Shown here piece after piece: positions 8,398 through 17,338 of a stretch of 64,000 nucleotides of DNA. The stretch comes from Planctomycetota bacterium (GTDB taxonomy: Bacteria; Planctomycetota; Planctomycetia; Pirellulales; Pirellulaceae). Made by a program: the position numbers and the translations under genes. Within the stretch, counting starts at the first letter, position 1. Every line of letters starts with the position of its first letter. The DNA lies in the NCBI GenBank assembly GCA_016872725.1, contig VGZC01000001.1:155571-219570 (forward strand). The letters run 5' to 3'. The notes under the pieces are model-generated. The model was given only the letters and a program-made list of their open reading frames with translations. It was not told the origin of the DNA and did not search any database.

Positions 8398-11271
8398 CTA
8401 TTCCTCCCGCGACAACCGCTCAAAATACCGTTCGATCGCGCGCCGGTATTCCGGCGGAATCCGCGCACGATCCACCTGCGAACGCTCCTTCGGTTCCCGA
8501 CGCTCGGTCCCCATCGCCGCCGATTCGCGGCGCAGCGCGTCGAGCTCGGCGACCAGCGCGCGGATGGTCTCGTTGTCCACCGGATCCCTGGGCTCGTTCA
8601 GGTCCCGGTTCAGCCGTTCGACGATCGCTTGGGACCGCGCGTTGTGGCCGAACAGATTGGGGATCGCCTCCGCGAATTGGGAGGCGGCGTCCCGTTCGAG
8701 TTCCCGTCGCTGCTCGCCGGTCATCCGCCGCGACCGCGCTCCGTCCCGAGCCAAGCTGTCGAGTTCACGGAGGCCGCGCGCGAACGCGTCGTGCCCGGAC
8801 TCGCGGAGCGACGTCCCTCGCGCGCCCTCTCCCGCGGACGTCGAGGTCGCCGTATTCCCACCCGTTGACGGCGCCCCTTCTGACGGGATGCCGCTTGAGG
8901 ACGACCCACTCGACCCACCGGCCGAGGATCCGGCGGAACGGGCTTCCGTTGGCGCCGCGTTCGTCGATGAAGGGCCGTTGGCTTGCTCGCGATTGGGTTG
9001 CGAACGGCCGGGTCGGGCGGCGAGCGACGAGCCGGCGCCGTTGCGGAGCGCGTCGGCCATCGATTCGAGCGCGCGGCACACGCCGTCCGCGGCCTTGCGG
9101 CATTCGGCGCCATCGTTGGATTTCGCGGCATCCGCGAGCCGGCCGGCCTGCGATTCCAGTTCCTTGGTTGGCGGCGCCGGATTCGCCGGCCGATCGGAAT
9201 GGGCCGCCGCGTTCGGCTCCCCGGCGGGCATCCGTTTCTCCATGCGTGTGCCGAGTTCCTTGGCGTCGCGCGCCGCTTCGGGGATGGTGCGCCGATCGAG
9301 GGGGTCGGGTTCGTGGGCGAGCGAGTCGAGTCGCCGCGCGTGCCGCATCGCCCATTCGGCGAGTTTGTTTCGGGCGCGGCGTTCGGCCGCGGCCCGCTGA
9401 ATCAAGAGGGCCTGGTCCAATTCCTGGAGCGCGTTGCCCGCTTCGTCGAGCCGTTCGGACGCATCGGGTCGCCTCGATTCGGCGGCGTCGGCCGCGATCG
9501 CCATCGCCGCGCCCGCCTTGTTTCGAGGAGTCTCGACGGGCCGCATCGCCGGCATCGCATCGCCTTGTTGTTCGAACGAGCGATGCAGACCACGCTGGCG
9601 CCGCGCGATTTCGGCGAGGTCCGTGTGTTGGCGGTCCCTGTCGCGCTGGATCGTGCGTTGGGCGTGCAGCGTCTCCCGAACGAATTTCCTTGCCTCTTCG
9701 AATCCCGACGATTCGCGATCAATCGCCTCGAGTTCCCGCGTGAGCCGCTCATGATGCTCGGCGGTGTCGGCCCGCCGTTCCTCGGCGGTTCGCGCCGGAT
9801 CGGACGTCCCGGCGTCGGCGCCGCCGCTCCCGAATTCCCTTTCCCATTGCGCGAACCACTCGGTCTGGTCGCGGACGAGCGACTCGGTCTGACGATGCGC
9901 GTCGATGAGTTCGCGCAGCGACTCGCGCATCGCTTCGGTCGCGTCGGCGCCGGGCTGTTGGACGCGATCGCGGATCGCGGCGAGTTTTTCGGCGGCGCGC
10001 CGCCATCGTTCGGCGAGCGGCGCGCCTTGCTCGCCGAGCTCGGCGTCGATCGCGTCGGCCAGCCCGCGCGCTTCCTCGGCGAGTGCGCTTTCGCTGTAGG
10101 CCAACGCGCCGAGCGGGCGGGCCGCACCGTCGAAATCGGGACCTCGCGACGGCGCCGGCGCGCCTGGGTCGGACGGAGCCGGATCCCGATCGGCTCGACG
10201 CGCGACGTCGAACGCGCCGCGCACGAGCGTGAGCTGCCGTTCCACCTTCGACCAGGTTGCGTCGATCAGACGGGCGGCCAGTCCGGACTCGCCGCCCGGC
10301 AATTCGGCAAGCCGGGCGCGCAGAGGGATCACTTCGACGAAGTACAGATCCGACACGGCCTCGATCCCTCCTTCGATCGACGCCTCGGCGTAATAGAGCA
10401 CGACATCCCAATCGCGCGCGCCGAGCGCCGGGAGGTCGAGTTCGGCTTCGAGCACTCCGTAGCCGGAGTCGGCCGGTGTGGGGAGCGCGTGCGTCGAGGG
10501 CGAACCGCCGTTGATCGAGCTGATCCAGCGCGTTCCAGTCACCGGACGGCTCGAGACGACCTCCAGTTCGAGGTCGATGATCTCGAAGGAGGCGGCTCGC
10601 AAATCGCGGCCCGGCCGAACGAACCGGATCTCGCGCCACTCGCGCGCCGCGCCGGGCGGGGACGACTCGGCGTCCCACCCGGGAATGTCGAGCTTCGGCG
10701 CGGCCGGTTCCTCGCGTTGCCGGGAAGCCTCCCGCTCGGCCGCGACCAGCCGCTGCCACGGTTGATAGCGATTCCAATACCATTGGGCGAGCAGCAGCAT
10801 GCACGCGGCGACCGCGAGATGCGCGGCGATCGGACGAAATGGGTAGGGGCGCGGCGGCGCCGATCGGCGCAGCTCGTTCGCCGCCTGCACCTGAATCGGT
10901 TCGACAAATTGCGATCGGGGCGCGCGCCGCGCGAGATACTCGAGCGTATTGAGCCGGTCCATCAGCGAGCCATGTGAAGCTTCGATCGCGCGCACGAGCG
11001 GTTCCCGGTCCAAGGGCGAACCCCAAGCCACGATCAACATGGCGAACCATGTGACGGCGGCGGCGACCAGTCCGATCAGCAGAACGGCGGCCGCTTGCTC
11101 CGTCGACGTCAACCAACCTCCGACCGCGGCCGCTCCGACCAGGAGCACGCCGAGCGCGACCACCGCGACAAGGACCGCGGAATGCCTCAGCGCGTAACGC
11201 ATGCGGCGCATCCGGTCGGCGCGATCGATCTGCGTTTCAATCGAAGGAAAGAACGAACGACCCGCATTCAT
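8398..11271 (-). CDS. Large coiled-coil membrane protein of the Bat-type operon
   Basis: The ATG at 11271 overlaps the upstream stop as ATGA (11268-11271), which fixes the start and points to translational coupling. Of 957 residues, the N-terminus has two transmembrane segments around residues 35-85 and a third near 150-170. A short beta-rich region follows. From about residue 370 onward the protein is almost entirely charged and helical (many Glu, Arg, Ala and Gln), with EEARKFVRETLHAQRTIQRD and similar heptad-rich stretches that look like long coiled coils, interrupted by a Ser/Gly/Thr linker near residues 800-840. The general plan resembles DUF4175-type proteins that occur beside MoxR/VWA genes, but I cannot prove membership. 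It could be a structural rod linking the VWA proteins at the membrane. Confidence 0.72.
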   Translation of the reverse strand: MNAGRSFFPSIETQIDRADRMRRMRYALRHSAVLVAVVALGVLLVGAAAVGGWLTSTEQAAAVLLIGLVAAAVTWFAMLIVAWGSPLDREPLVRAIEASHGSLMDRLNTLEYLARRAPRSQFVEPIQVQAANELRRSAPPRPYPFRPIAAHLAVAACMLLLAQWYWNRYQPWQRLVAAEREASRQREEPAAPKLDIPGWDAESSPPGAAREWREIRFVRPGRDLRAASFEIIDLELEVVSSRPVTGTRWISSINGGSPSTHALPTPADSGYGVLEAELDLPALGARDWDVVLYYAEASIEGGIEAVSDLYFVEVIPLRARLAELPGGESGLAARLIDATWSKVERQLTLVRGAFDVARRADRDPAPSDPGAPAPSRGPDFDGAARPLGALAYSESALAEEARGLADAIDAELGEQGAPLAERWRRAAEKLAAIRDRVQQPGADATEAMRESLRELIDAHRQTESLVRDQTEWFAQWEREFGSGGADAGTSDPARTAEERRADTAEHHERLTRELEAIDRESSGFEEARKFVRETLHAQRTIQRDRDRQHTDLAEIARRQRGLHRSFEQQGDAMPAMRPVETPRNKAGAAMAIAADAAESRRPDASERLDEAGNALQELDQALLIQRAAAERRARNKLAEWAMRHARRLDSLAHEPDPLDRRTIPEAARDAKELGTRMEKRMPAGEPNAAAHSDRPANPAPPTKELESQAGRLADAAKSNDGAECRKAADGVCRALESMADALRNGAGSSLAARPGRSQPNREQANGPSSTNAAPTEARSAGSSAGGSSGSSSSGIPSEGAPSTGGNTATSTSAGEGARGTSLRESGHDAFARGLRELDSLARDGARSRRMTGEQRRELERDAASQFAEAIPNLFGHNARSQAIVERLNRDLNEPRDPVDNETIRALVAELDALRRESAAMGTERREPKERSQVDRARIPPEYRRAIERYFERLSREE

Positions 11272-13286
11272 CGCCGCTCCCTCCGGATGGCCAGCCAAAT
11301 CGTCTCCGCGGTCAATGCGCCGATACCGCCGAGCAACAACCACCACCAAATGCGCTGGCGGAGGATGGACGCCTCGGTTTGGGACAAAGGTCCGGCGGCC
11401 GCGCGCGACGGCTCGCGGACGTCCGAAACCACGCACCGGTCGACGACCGCCCCGCCGTCCGCGTACGCCAGGATCGACTCGAATCGCGACGGATTCACGC
11501 CGATCATCCCCACGGTTTCCCGCCGGTCGTCATAATGCACCGAATAGAGTCCCGGCGCCGCCGGAAGATCGAGCCGCGCGGCGCCTCCTTCCACGTTCGC
11601 TCGGGAGCGAATCTCCGAGCCGTCCCGCAACACGACGCGCGCCGCGGTCTCCGAGTTCGGCGGTCGCCAGACGCACCGTTCGCCCGGCTCGTACGCCTCC
11701 CAGGGCGGAGGCGGCGCGCGGCATGCGTCGAGGCACCGATCGACGAACGGCACGAACGAAACGGACAGTGGCCAATCGGTGTGCGTCTTCTCCATCCCGA
11801 ACCCCAACACGAACATCTTTCCTTTCGCGGGGACGTCCCAACCGATCGGTTCCCCGTCGGCGGCGAACAAGCATGGGACGCCGTTCGGCGCGCGGGTGGT
11901 CGTGTATCGATGGACCCGAACGTCGGTCAGCGCGCCGAATTCGCCCGATGCGAACGGCGCGAACAACGGGTGGTCCGGATGGAAATATCGGATTGGCGAT
12001 CCGTCATCGGGCAAGTCGCGCGTCGCGCCGCTCTCGATTCCCAGGTCCTCAAGAAATCCCACGACCGGATCGGGCACCGAGTCGACAAACAGCACGATCC
12101 CTCCGCCCGCCGCCCAGTGCGAGCGCAGACGTTCGCGGACAGGCCCGGCCGCAAGACGGCTTACCTCCACCATCATGACATCGAACGGATCCCGCGTCGC
12201 CTCGTCGCCGGGTTCCGTCGTTCGAACCGTCCATCGGCCGCTCAGGATATCCGGACGCACGGCCGCGCGCAGGTAGGGCGAATCGGCGATCAACTCGACC
12301 GAACCGGTCACCACGGGCGGAACGGCGAACCAAGCGCGGTTGTCGACGTCGAGCGAATCGGGCGTCCCGCGGACGCGGACCTCGCCGCGAATCCATGCGT
12401 CGCCCTTCCAGTCCCACTCGGCGGCCACGTTCACGACCTCGGGTTCATCGGCGAGCCGCACCGTGCGGCGGGCGACCGTTCGCCCATCCGCGATCCACTC
12501 GATTTCGGACTCGGATGCCGGTCCTTGGTGGAAGACCTGGACCGTGCCTTGGACCCCGGCCGCGTCCCCGATCCAGATCCGTCGCGCTTGGGGGTTCCAG
12601 ACGGCGAGGTTGGCGCGCGATGCGTCGGGATCATGGGTGGCGCGGACTTCGGTGTCGAAGAGAAACGGAGGGGTGGAGTCGAGTTCGGACCACTGATTCG
12701 CCTGATCGTCGACATACAGTTCGAGGACGCGTCGGGAGCCGATCGATCCAGAGAGAAGCTCACCGGCCATCCGCAGCGCCGCGAGGTACGAACCGCGCGA
12801 CGGCGACGGTTCGAGTTCCGCGACGCGCGCGGCGGCTTGTTCGGGTGGATCGCCGAATCGCGCGACGACGCGCGGCAGCGCCTCCAATACGACGACGGCC
12901 GCCTGTCGGCTTGGATCGACTTCCCGGACTCGATCGGCGAGCGAATCCCGGGCCGCCTCGAACCGGCCTCCGGCTTGGTGGCTCAGCGTATTGTCGAGCA
13001 GGAAAACGGTGCTTTGCGTCACCGTTCGCTCCGTTTCATCGCGACGCACATAGGGCCAGGTGAACGCGGTCACGAGCAGCGCGAGCGCGAGGAGGCGCAG
13101 CGCGAGGAGCGGGAGATCGCGCGGCCAGAGCGGTCGGCGGCGCGCGATCGGCTGGTCGTCGAGGAACCGGAGCGCGGAGAACAGGATTCGGTCCGACTCG
13201 CGCCGCCGATGGAGGTGCAGCCACAACGGCGCGGCGACGGCGAGCGCGCCGAGCCATGCGAGCGGATAGAGGAAGGCGATGCTCAT
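11268..13286 (-). CDS. BatA-like N-terminal domain protein with degenerate VWA domain
   Basis: The ATG at 13286 overlaps the DUF58 stop as ATGA (13283-13286). The N-terminus (FLYPLAWLGALAVAAPLWLH, then RRRESDRILFSALRFL) is the characteristic BatA N-terminal segment: a membrane helix followed by a basic, conserved cytoplasmic stretch. A second helix follows near residue 60. The VWA-like domain keeps FLLDNTLSHQ, but the metal-site motif is DNTLS, not an ideal DxSxS. Residues about 330-520 resemble a GATase-like domain (VMMVEVSRLAAG, GGGIVLFVDSVPDPVV), and the C-terminus has a membrane helix (IWWWLLLGGIGALTAETIWL). The 672-residue length is much more than BatA itself (about 330), so it seems to be a fused or extended planctomycete version. 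Confidence 0.78.
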   Translation of the reverse strand: MSIAFLYPLAWLGALAVAAPLWLHLHRRRESDRILFSALRFLDDQPIARRRPLWPRDLPLLALRLLALALLVTAFTWPYVRRDETERTVTQSTVFLLDNTLSHQAGGRFEAARDSLADRVREVDPSRQAAVVVLEALPRVVARFGDPPEQAAARVAELEPSPSRGSYLAALRMAGELLSGSIGSRRVLELYVDDQANQWSELDSTPPFLFDTEVRATHDPDASRANLAVWNPQARRIWIGDAAGVQGTVQVFHQGPASESEIEWIADGRTVARRTVRLADEPEVVNVAAEWDWKGDAWIRGEVRVRGTPDSLDVDNRAWFAVPPVVTGSVELIADSPYLRAAVRPDILSGRWTVRTTEPGDEATRDPFDVMMVEVSRLAAGPVRERLRSHWAAGGGIVLFVDSVPDPVVGFLEDLGIESGATRDLPDDGSPIRYFHPDHPLFAPFASGEFGALTDVRVHRYTTTRAPNGVPCLFAADGEPIGWDVPAKGKMFVLGFGMEKTHTDWPLSVSFVPFVDRCLDACRAPPPPWEAYEPGERCVWRPPNSETAARVVLRDGSEIRSRANVEGGAARLDLPAAPGLYSVHYDDRRETVGMIGVNPSRFESILAYADGGAVVDRCVVSDVREPSRAAAGPLSQTEASILRQRIWWWLLLGGIGALTAETIWLAIRRERR

Positions 13287-14215
13287 GGGCGCCGCCCCCG
13301 CTCGGCGAGGAACGCCGATAGCGCCGGCCAGGGACTCGAATCGGTCCGAATCAGGCAATACGGAATGCCCATCGAACGCAGCCGCTCGCGGTGGTCGTCC
13401 ATGAACGCGCCGAACCGCTCGAGATATCGGACGCGCGCCGCGCGCGGATCGACCTTCCGCCGCGCCCCGCTTTCCAAGTCCTCGAACACCGACGGACGGT
13501 CGAACGGGAATTCAAGTTCGTCGCGGTCCAGGATCTGGAACACGAGGCATTCATGGCCTTGGAATCGGAGCTGCTTGAGCGGTTCATCGAGCTGATCGGG
13601 GGATTCGAGCAGATCGGTGAGGATGACGAGCAGGCTCCTCCGATGGAAGAGCCGCTGGGCGTGTTCGAGCAGGACGGCGAGCCGCGCGTCGGGCGCGGGG
13701 CGCAGGAGGTCCAGCCGCCGCAGCAGCTCGCCGAGCTGGCTTGGTTTTTGCGAGGGTCGGATGAACTCGAGCTCGCCGCGCAGTCCGTGCGCGGTCAACA
13801 TGCCGGCCGCGTCGTTCTGTCGGAGCATCAGCCAGACGATGGCCGCCCCGACGACGCGCGCGACATCCAGTTTCGAGCCCCAAGCGGCCGCGCCGCGGTA
13901 CGCCATCGATGGACTCGCGTCGCAAACCAGATAGAACCGGACATTCGTTTCCTGGATGTACTTCTTGACGCAAAGCCGATCGCTCCGCGCGAACAACCGC
14001 CAATCGAGGTGGCGCAGGTCGTCGCCCGGCTGATAGTCCCGGTATTCGCTGAACTCGACGCTGAACCCGTGGAACGGACTCCGATGAAGGCCGGCCAAGT
14101 AGCCCTCGACGACATAACGGGCCTTGAGATCGAGCCCGCCGAGCGCCGCGAGCACGTCGGGTTCGAACGGTTGCCATCGTTGGCCGGCCGATTTCTCCGC
14201 ACTCGCCGTCGACAT
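13283..14215 (-). CDS. DUF58 domain protein
   Basis: A 310-residue cytoplasmic protein. The family signature is plain: RSPFHGFSVEFSEYRDYQPG followed by DDLRHLDWRLFARSDRL and the metal-site motif DASPS in FYLVCDASPSM. This is the classical partner of MoxR ATPases, with a VWA-like fold. It lies 45 bases after the moxR stop, and its own stop overlaps the next start, so it is surely co-translated with the BatA-like protein. The ribosome binding site is weak (GAGG directly before the ATG), which would suit coupled translation from moxR. Confidence 0.9.
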   Translation of the reverse strand: MSTASAEKSAGQRWQPFEPDVLAALGGLDLKARYVVEGYLAGLHRSPFHGFSVEFSEYRDYQPGDDLRHLDWRLFARSDRLCVKKYIQETNVRFYLVCDASPSMAYRGAAAWGSKLDVARVVGAAIVWLMLRQNDAAGMLTAHGLRGELEFIRPSQKPSQLGELLRRLDLLRPAPDARLAVLLEHAQRLFHRRSLLVILTDLLESPDQLDEPLKQLRFQGHECLVFQILDRDELEFPFDRPSVFEDLESGARRKVDPRAARVRYLERFGAFMDDHRERLRSMGIPYCLIRTDSSPWPALSAFLAERGRRP

Positions 14216-14260
14216 GCCTCACGCCTCCGCCGGAGCGCGGCTCGGCCCAAAGTCCGCGCG

Positions 14261-15313
14261 TCACGCTGTTGCTTCGCGCATCGGAATGTCGTGCATCATG
14301 CGCCGCAGGATGTCGTCCGCCGAAAGGCCCTCGGCGTCCGCGTGGAATGTCCGGATGATGCGGTGCCTCAGGACAAGCGGCGCGATGGCCGCGACGTCCT
14401 CGCACGCGACGTTGAAACGGCCCTCGCACGCCGCCCTCGCGCGGCCCGCCAAAATCAGATTCTGACTCGCCCTCGGACTCGCCCCCCATCGGATCCACCG
14501 CGTGATGGAATCGAGGCTCTCCGAATGACCCGGACGCGTCGCCCGCACGAGACGCACCGCGTAATCGACGACGTTGGGCGCGGCCGGGATCCGACGCACG
14601 GCCTCGCGGAATTCGAGGATCTCCTCGCGAGTCAGCACGGGCTCCAAGTCGTCCAGAGGCGTGAAGGAATGCCGCGCGACGATTTGACGCTCCTCCTCGA
14701 TCGTCGGGTAATCGACGCGAACCTGGAACAGGAACCGATCGAGCTGTGCCTCGGGCAACGGATATGTGCCCTCCTGCTCGATCGGATTCTGCGTGGCCAG
14801 CACAAGGAACGGGTCTTCGAGCGGAAAGGTCTGTCCCGATACGGTGACCGTCCGTTCCTGCATGGCTTCGAGCAGCGCGGCCTGCGTCTTCGGCGGCGTC
14901 CGGTTGATCTCGTCGGCCAGCAGCAGATGCGTGAAAATGGGACCCTGCTTGAATGCGAAATCGCGATTTCCACGTTCCTCTTGCAGGATGACCGTTCCCG
15001 TGATGTCGGCCGGCATCAGATCGGGCGTGAACTGCACGCGGCCGAATTTCAGGTCGAGCACGCGGCCGAGCGAGCGGACGAGGAGCGTCTTGCCAAGTCC
15101 GGGTACGCCTTCGATCAGGCAGTGTCCGCGCGAGAGGAGGGCGAAGAGGGCCGCGTCGATCGACTCGCGCTGGCCCACGATCGCCTTGCACAGCTCGTCG
15201 TGAACGCGTTTGACCCGTTCCCGGAGCCGTCGCAAGACCGTGGTGACCTCCGCCGCGTTCGGCGTCCGAACGGAACCGGCGACGGAGCGTTCGGCGGACG
15301 ATGGATCCGTCAT
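14261..15313 (-). CDS. MoxR-family AAA+ ATPase
   Basis: Walker A is GVPGLGKT (residues 69-76), Walker B is LLADEINR with the family's NRTPPKTQAALLEAMQE following, and sensor 1 is ATQNP. The C-terminal lid has the arginine-rich helices usual for MoxR, and the 350-residue length is typical. MoxR proteins act as chaperone-like ATPases that work with VWA-domain partners. Here it is the first gene of the operon running to DUF4159 at 5439. No clear Shine-Dalgarno precedes the ATG; a plausible promoter lies about 45 bases upstream. Confidence 0.93.
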   Translation of the reverse strand: MTDPSSAERSVAGSVRTPNAAEVTTVLRRLRERVKRVHDELCKAIVGQRESIDAALFALLSRGHCLIEGVPGLGKTLLVRSLGRVLDLKFGRVQFTPDLMPADITGTVILQEERGNRDFAFKQGPIFTHLLLADEINRTPPKTQAALLEAMQERTVTVSGQTFPLEDPFLVLATQNPIEQEGTYPLPEAQLDRFLFQVRVDYPTIEEERQIVARHSFTPLDDLEPVLTREEILEFREAVRRIPAAPNVVDYAVRLVRATRPGHSESLDSITRWIRWGASPRASQNLILAGRARAACEGRFNVACEDVAAIAPLVLRHRIIRTFHADAEGLSADDILRRMMHDIPMREATA

Positions 15314-15355
15314 GAAACACCGAAATACGTACCCGCGTACCCTCGCAACGGGCCC

Positions 15356-15384
15356 ATTGTCGCACCTTGAAAGAACGTACGCAA
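15356..15384 (-). promoter_or_regulatory. Candidate sigma70-type promoter of the moxR operon
   Basis: On the minus strand TTGCGT (15379-15384) and GACAAT (15356-15361) are 17 bases apart, 42 bases upstream of the moxR ATG. The -10 overlaps an imperfect GGGCCC-centred dyad. Both hexamers are imperfect, so this is tentative. Confidence 0.4.
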
Positions 15385-15563
15385 GCGCGTTACTTCCGGT
15401 GTCGCAACGACTTGCCGTCCCGAGCGGGCCAATTCAAGAAATGCGGTCGGAGCCTCCTGGCAAACGCGACCTATATTGCATAAGATGCGTCGCGGGTTCC
15501 GGTGGGTGGAACCTTGACGTTTGGGTTACCCAGTGAAGTCGCGAATTTTAGGAGACCCGAAAG

Positions 15564-15806
15564 ATGCGACGTCTGATTGCCACGGTTGGATGTGCGTTTG
15601 TTCTGGCCGTCGCGCCGGCGTTTGTCCAGGCGCAGGAACAGAAGCCCGCTCAAGCACCGACCCAGGCCCCCGTTCAGAAAGTGACTCCGGCCCAGAAGCC
15701 GACGCAGGCTCCGACGCAGAAGGGCGGCAAGCAATGCCAGGCCCCGACGCAGAAGGGTTGCGGCTCGGCCCGCACCGGCTTGCTGGCTCGACGCTGCTGC
15801 CGCTAG
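15564..15806 (+). CDS. Small secreted APTQ-repeat, Cys-tailed protein
   Basis: AGGAG lies nine bases before the ATG. The 80-residue product has a clean signal peptide (RLIATVGCAFVLAVAPAFVQA, cleavage near residue 23), then a repetitive Gln/Pro/Thr/Lys segment in which APTQ occurs four times, with spaced variants such as APVQ and KPTQ. The C-terminus is basic with five cysteines, ending RRCCR. It is followed after 135 bases by a strong terminator, so it is likely a short single-gene transcript. I recognise no family. The repeats and Cys-rich end suggest a small structural or wall-associated exported protein. Confidence 0.7.
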   Translation: MRRLIATVGCAFVLAVAPAFVQAQEQKPAQAPTQAPVQKVTPAQKPTQAPTQKGGKQCQAPTQKGCGSARTGLLARRCCR

Positions 15807-15940
15807 GCACTGTTCGTTTCCGGTCGGGTTCGGGTATCCGCTCGAATTCGATCAAGTCGTCATCACGCCGATTGGCGCGAATGTGGATCGCCGCTCCCCC
15901 GCTCGACGCCGCGCGCGGTTGGGATCGGTAGGACGCGAAA

Positions 15941-15982
15941 AAAGACCTCCCTTGAGTTCGCTTCGGGGAGGTCTTTGTTTTT
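15941..15982 (+). terminator. Strong rho-independent terminator, probably bidirectional
   Basis: An 11-bp perfect stem (AAAGACCTCCC at 15941-15951 pairing with GGGAGGTCTTT at 15966-15976) closes a 14-base loop and is followed by G then five T. An A-run precedes the left arm, so transcripts from the minus strand would also end with U. It ends the APTQ-protein transcript and separates it from the transglutaminase gene. Confidence 0.9.
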
Positions 15983-16099
15983 CCGTATCTATGCTATGTT
16001 CAAACGGGCCGTGTTCGTGCGGGGCCACGCGGATGCGGGGCCGTTCGCCGATCGAGGCCCCACGCCGCCTATTGACGCGCAATCCGAGGAGAACCAACG

Positions 16100-17338
16100 A
16101 TGGGGACGTCCTTCACTGCGGCCGCTGTTCTGTTCGCCGCGCTGCTTCAGACCGACGGCACCGGCCGATTGTCGGGCTATCAAGAGGAATTGAAGTATCA
16201 GCAGGACGCCTTCCGCCAATGGTGGGAAATCGATCTCGAGACGCGGTTGGCCGAGCTTCCGCTCGCCGGCGCGGTTCCCGATTTCCGCGTTCCCTATTCG
16301 GGTCATGATTATCCGGACCGGGGCGGCGGAACGATCGATGCGCTTCGCAAGTACGACGCGGCCTTTCACAACGGCCGCTATGTCGCCACCGAATGGGAGC
16401 GGCAGGATGTCGGCGGGCATCGAGGCATGCTGCGCGGCGAACCGGTCGGCCTGTTCGCCCGGATCGCCGCCGCCCGCGCCGCGCGGCGCACGCCGGGCTG
16501 GTACGGACACTGCAACGGTTGGACCGCGGCCGCGATCCGGCACGCCGAACCGCAACGCAGCGTCGTGAAAAACGGAGTCGTCTTCACTCCGGCCGACATC
16601 AAAGGCCTGCTCGCCGAAATCTACATGTATTCGCAAACCGAGTTCCTCGGCGGCAACGACGCGGTCATCCATCCCGCGATCCTCCACCTTTCGCTCACCA
16701 ACTGGCTCGGCCGCGGCGGACATCCCGTCGGCGTGGAAACGGCGGTTGGCGAGGTGGTCGTCAACTATCCGATCCACGCGTACAAGTCGGTCGTGAGGAA
16801 AATCGACGATCGCCAATCCGAGGTCCGCATGACCGTGACCTATGCGATGAACAGCAACCACGAGGCGGACAAATCGACGCCCATGCACCGGAGTCTGACG
16901 TTCCATTATGTGCTCGATGTCGATTCCGAAGGGCGCATCCAGGGCGGCCGCTATTACAACGATACGGCCTACGTCGACATGCTCTGGGTCCCCCGTCAGC
17001 CGGTTCCGGGCGGCAAGCCGGGCAATGAGCGGGGTTGTCCCCACGTCGACATCAAGGAAGTGCTCGCCATCTGGCGCGCGTCGGTCCCCGAGGATGTCCG
17101 CGCGAAGTGGCTCAATGTCGATCCCACCGACGAGGACCGTGTGCTGCCGGCCGGGACGCCCGACGCGGCGCCCGATTCGACTCCACCGGCATCGACTCCA
17201 CCGGCATCGACTCCACCGGCATCGACTCCACCGGCATCGACTCCACCGGCATCGACTCCACCGGCATCGACTCCACCGGCATCGACTCCACCGGCCGGAT
17301 CAGGCGAGCAAGGCGCCGGCGTAACCAACAACCCGTGA
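16100..17338 (+). CDS. Elicitor-type transglutaminase-like protein with STPPA repeat tail
   Basis: GAGGAGA lies nine bases before the ATG, and the first 20 residues look like a signal peptide (TSFTAAAVLFAALLQ). The motif GWYGHCNGWTAAAIRHAEP is the Cys-centred signature I associate with TGase_elicitor proteins (first described in oomycetes); a downstream segment HPAILHLSLTNWLG and YPIHAYKS are also consistent. The expected activity is protein cross-linking or a related papain-fold reaction outside the cytoplasm. The last 60 residues are eight tandem STPPA units and a Gly/Ser tail, which may be an extended spacer or a glycosylated stalk. The end of the gene overlaps the end of the convergent AmmeMemoRadiSam gene by 39 bases. 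Confidence 0.75.
   Translation: MGTSFTAAAVLFAALLQTDGTGRLSGYQEELKYQQDAFRQWWEIDLETRLAELPLAGAVPDFRVPYSGHDYPDRGGGTIDALRKYDAAFHNGRYVATEWERQDVGGHRGMLRGEPVGLFARIAAARAARRTPGWYGHCNGWTAAAIRHAEPQRSVVKNGVVFTPADIKGLLAEIYMYSQTEFLGGNDAVIHPAILHLSLTNWLGRGGHPVGVETAVGEVVVNYPIHAYKSVVRKIDDRQSEVRMTVTYAMNSNHEADKSTPMHRSLTFHYVLDVDSEGRIQGGRYYNDTAYVDMLWVPRQPVPGGKPGNERGCPHVDIKEVLAIWRASVPEDVRAKWLNVDPTDEDRVLPAGTPDAAPDSTPPASTPPASTPPASTPPASTPPASTPPASTPPASTPPAGSGEQGAGVTNNP
17177..17296 (+). repeat. 15-bp tandem repeat, 8 units, coding for STPPA
   Basis: Seven units of TCGACTCCACCGGCA are identical and the eighth differs only in its last base. The unit length is a multiple of three, so changes in copy number would lengthen or shorten the protein tail without a frameshift. 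Perfect identity at the DNA level, not just the protein level, indicates recent expansion by slippage. Confidence 0.97.

Noticed and set aside
15514..15547. TTGACG before the APTQ-repeat gene as a -35
   Set aside because: The nearest -10-like hexamer is 22 bases away and has a poor match.
17177..17296. Regularly spaced repeats resembling a CRISPR array
   Set aside because: Units are contiguous with no spacers and code for STPPA; no cas genes.
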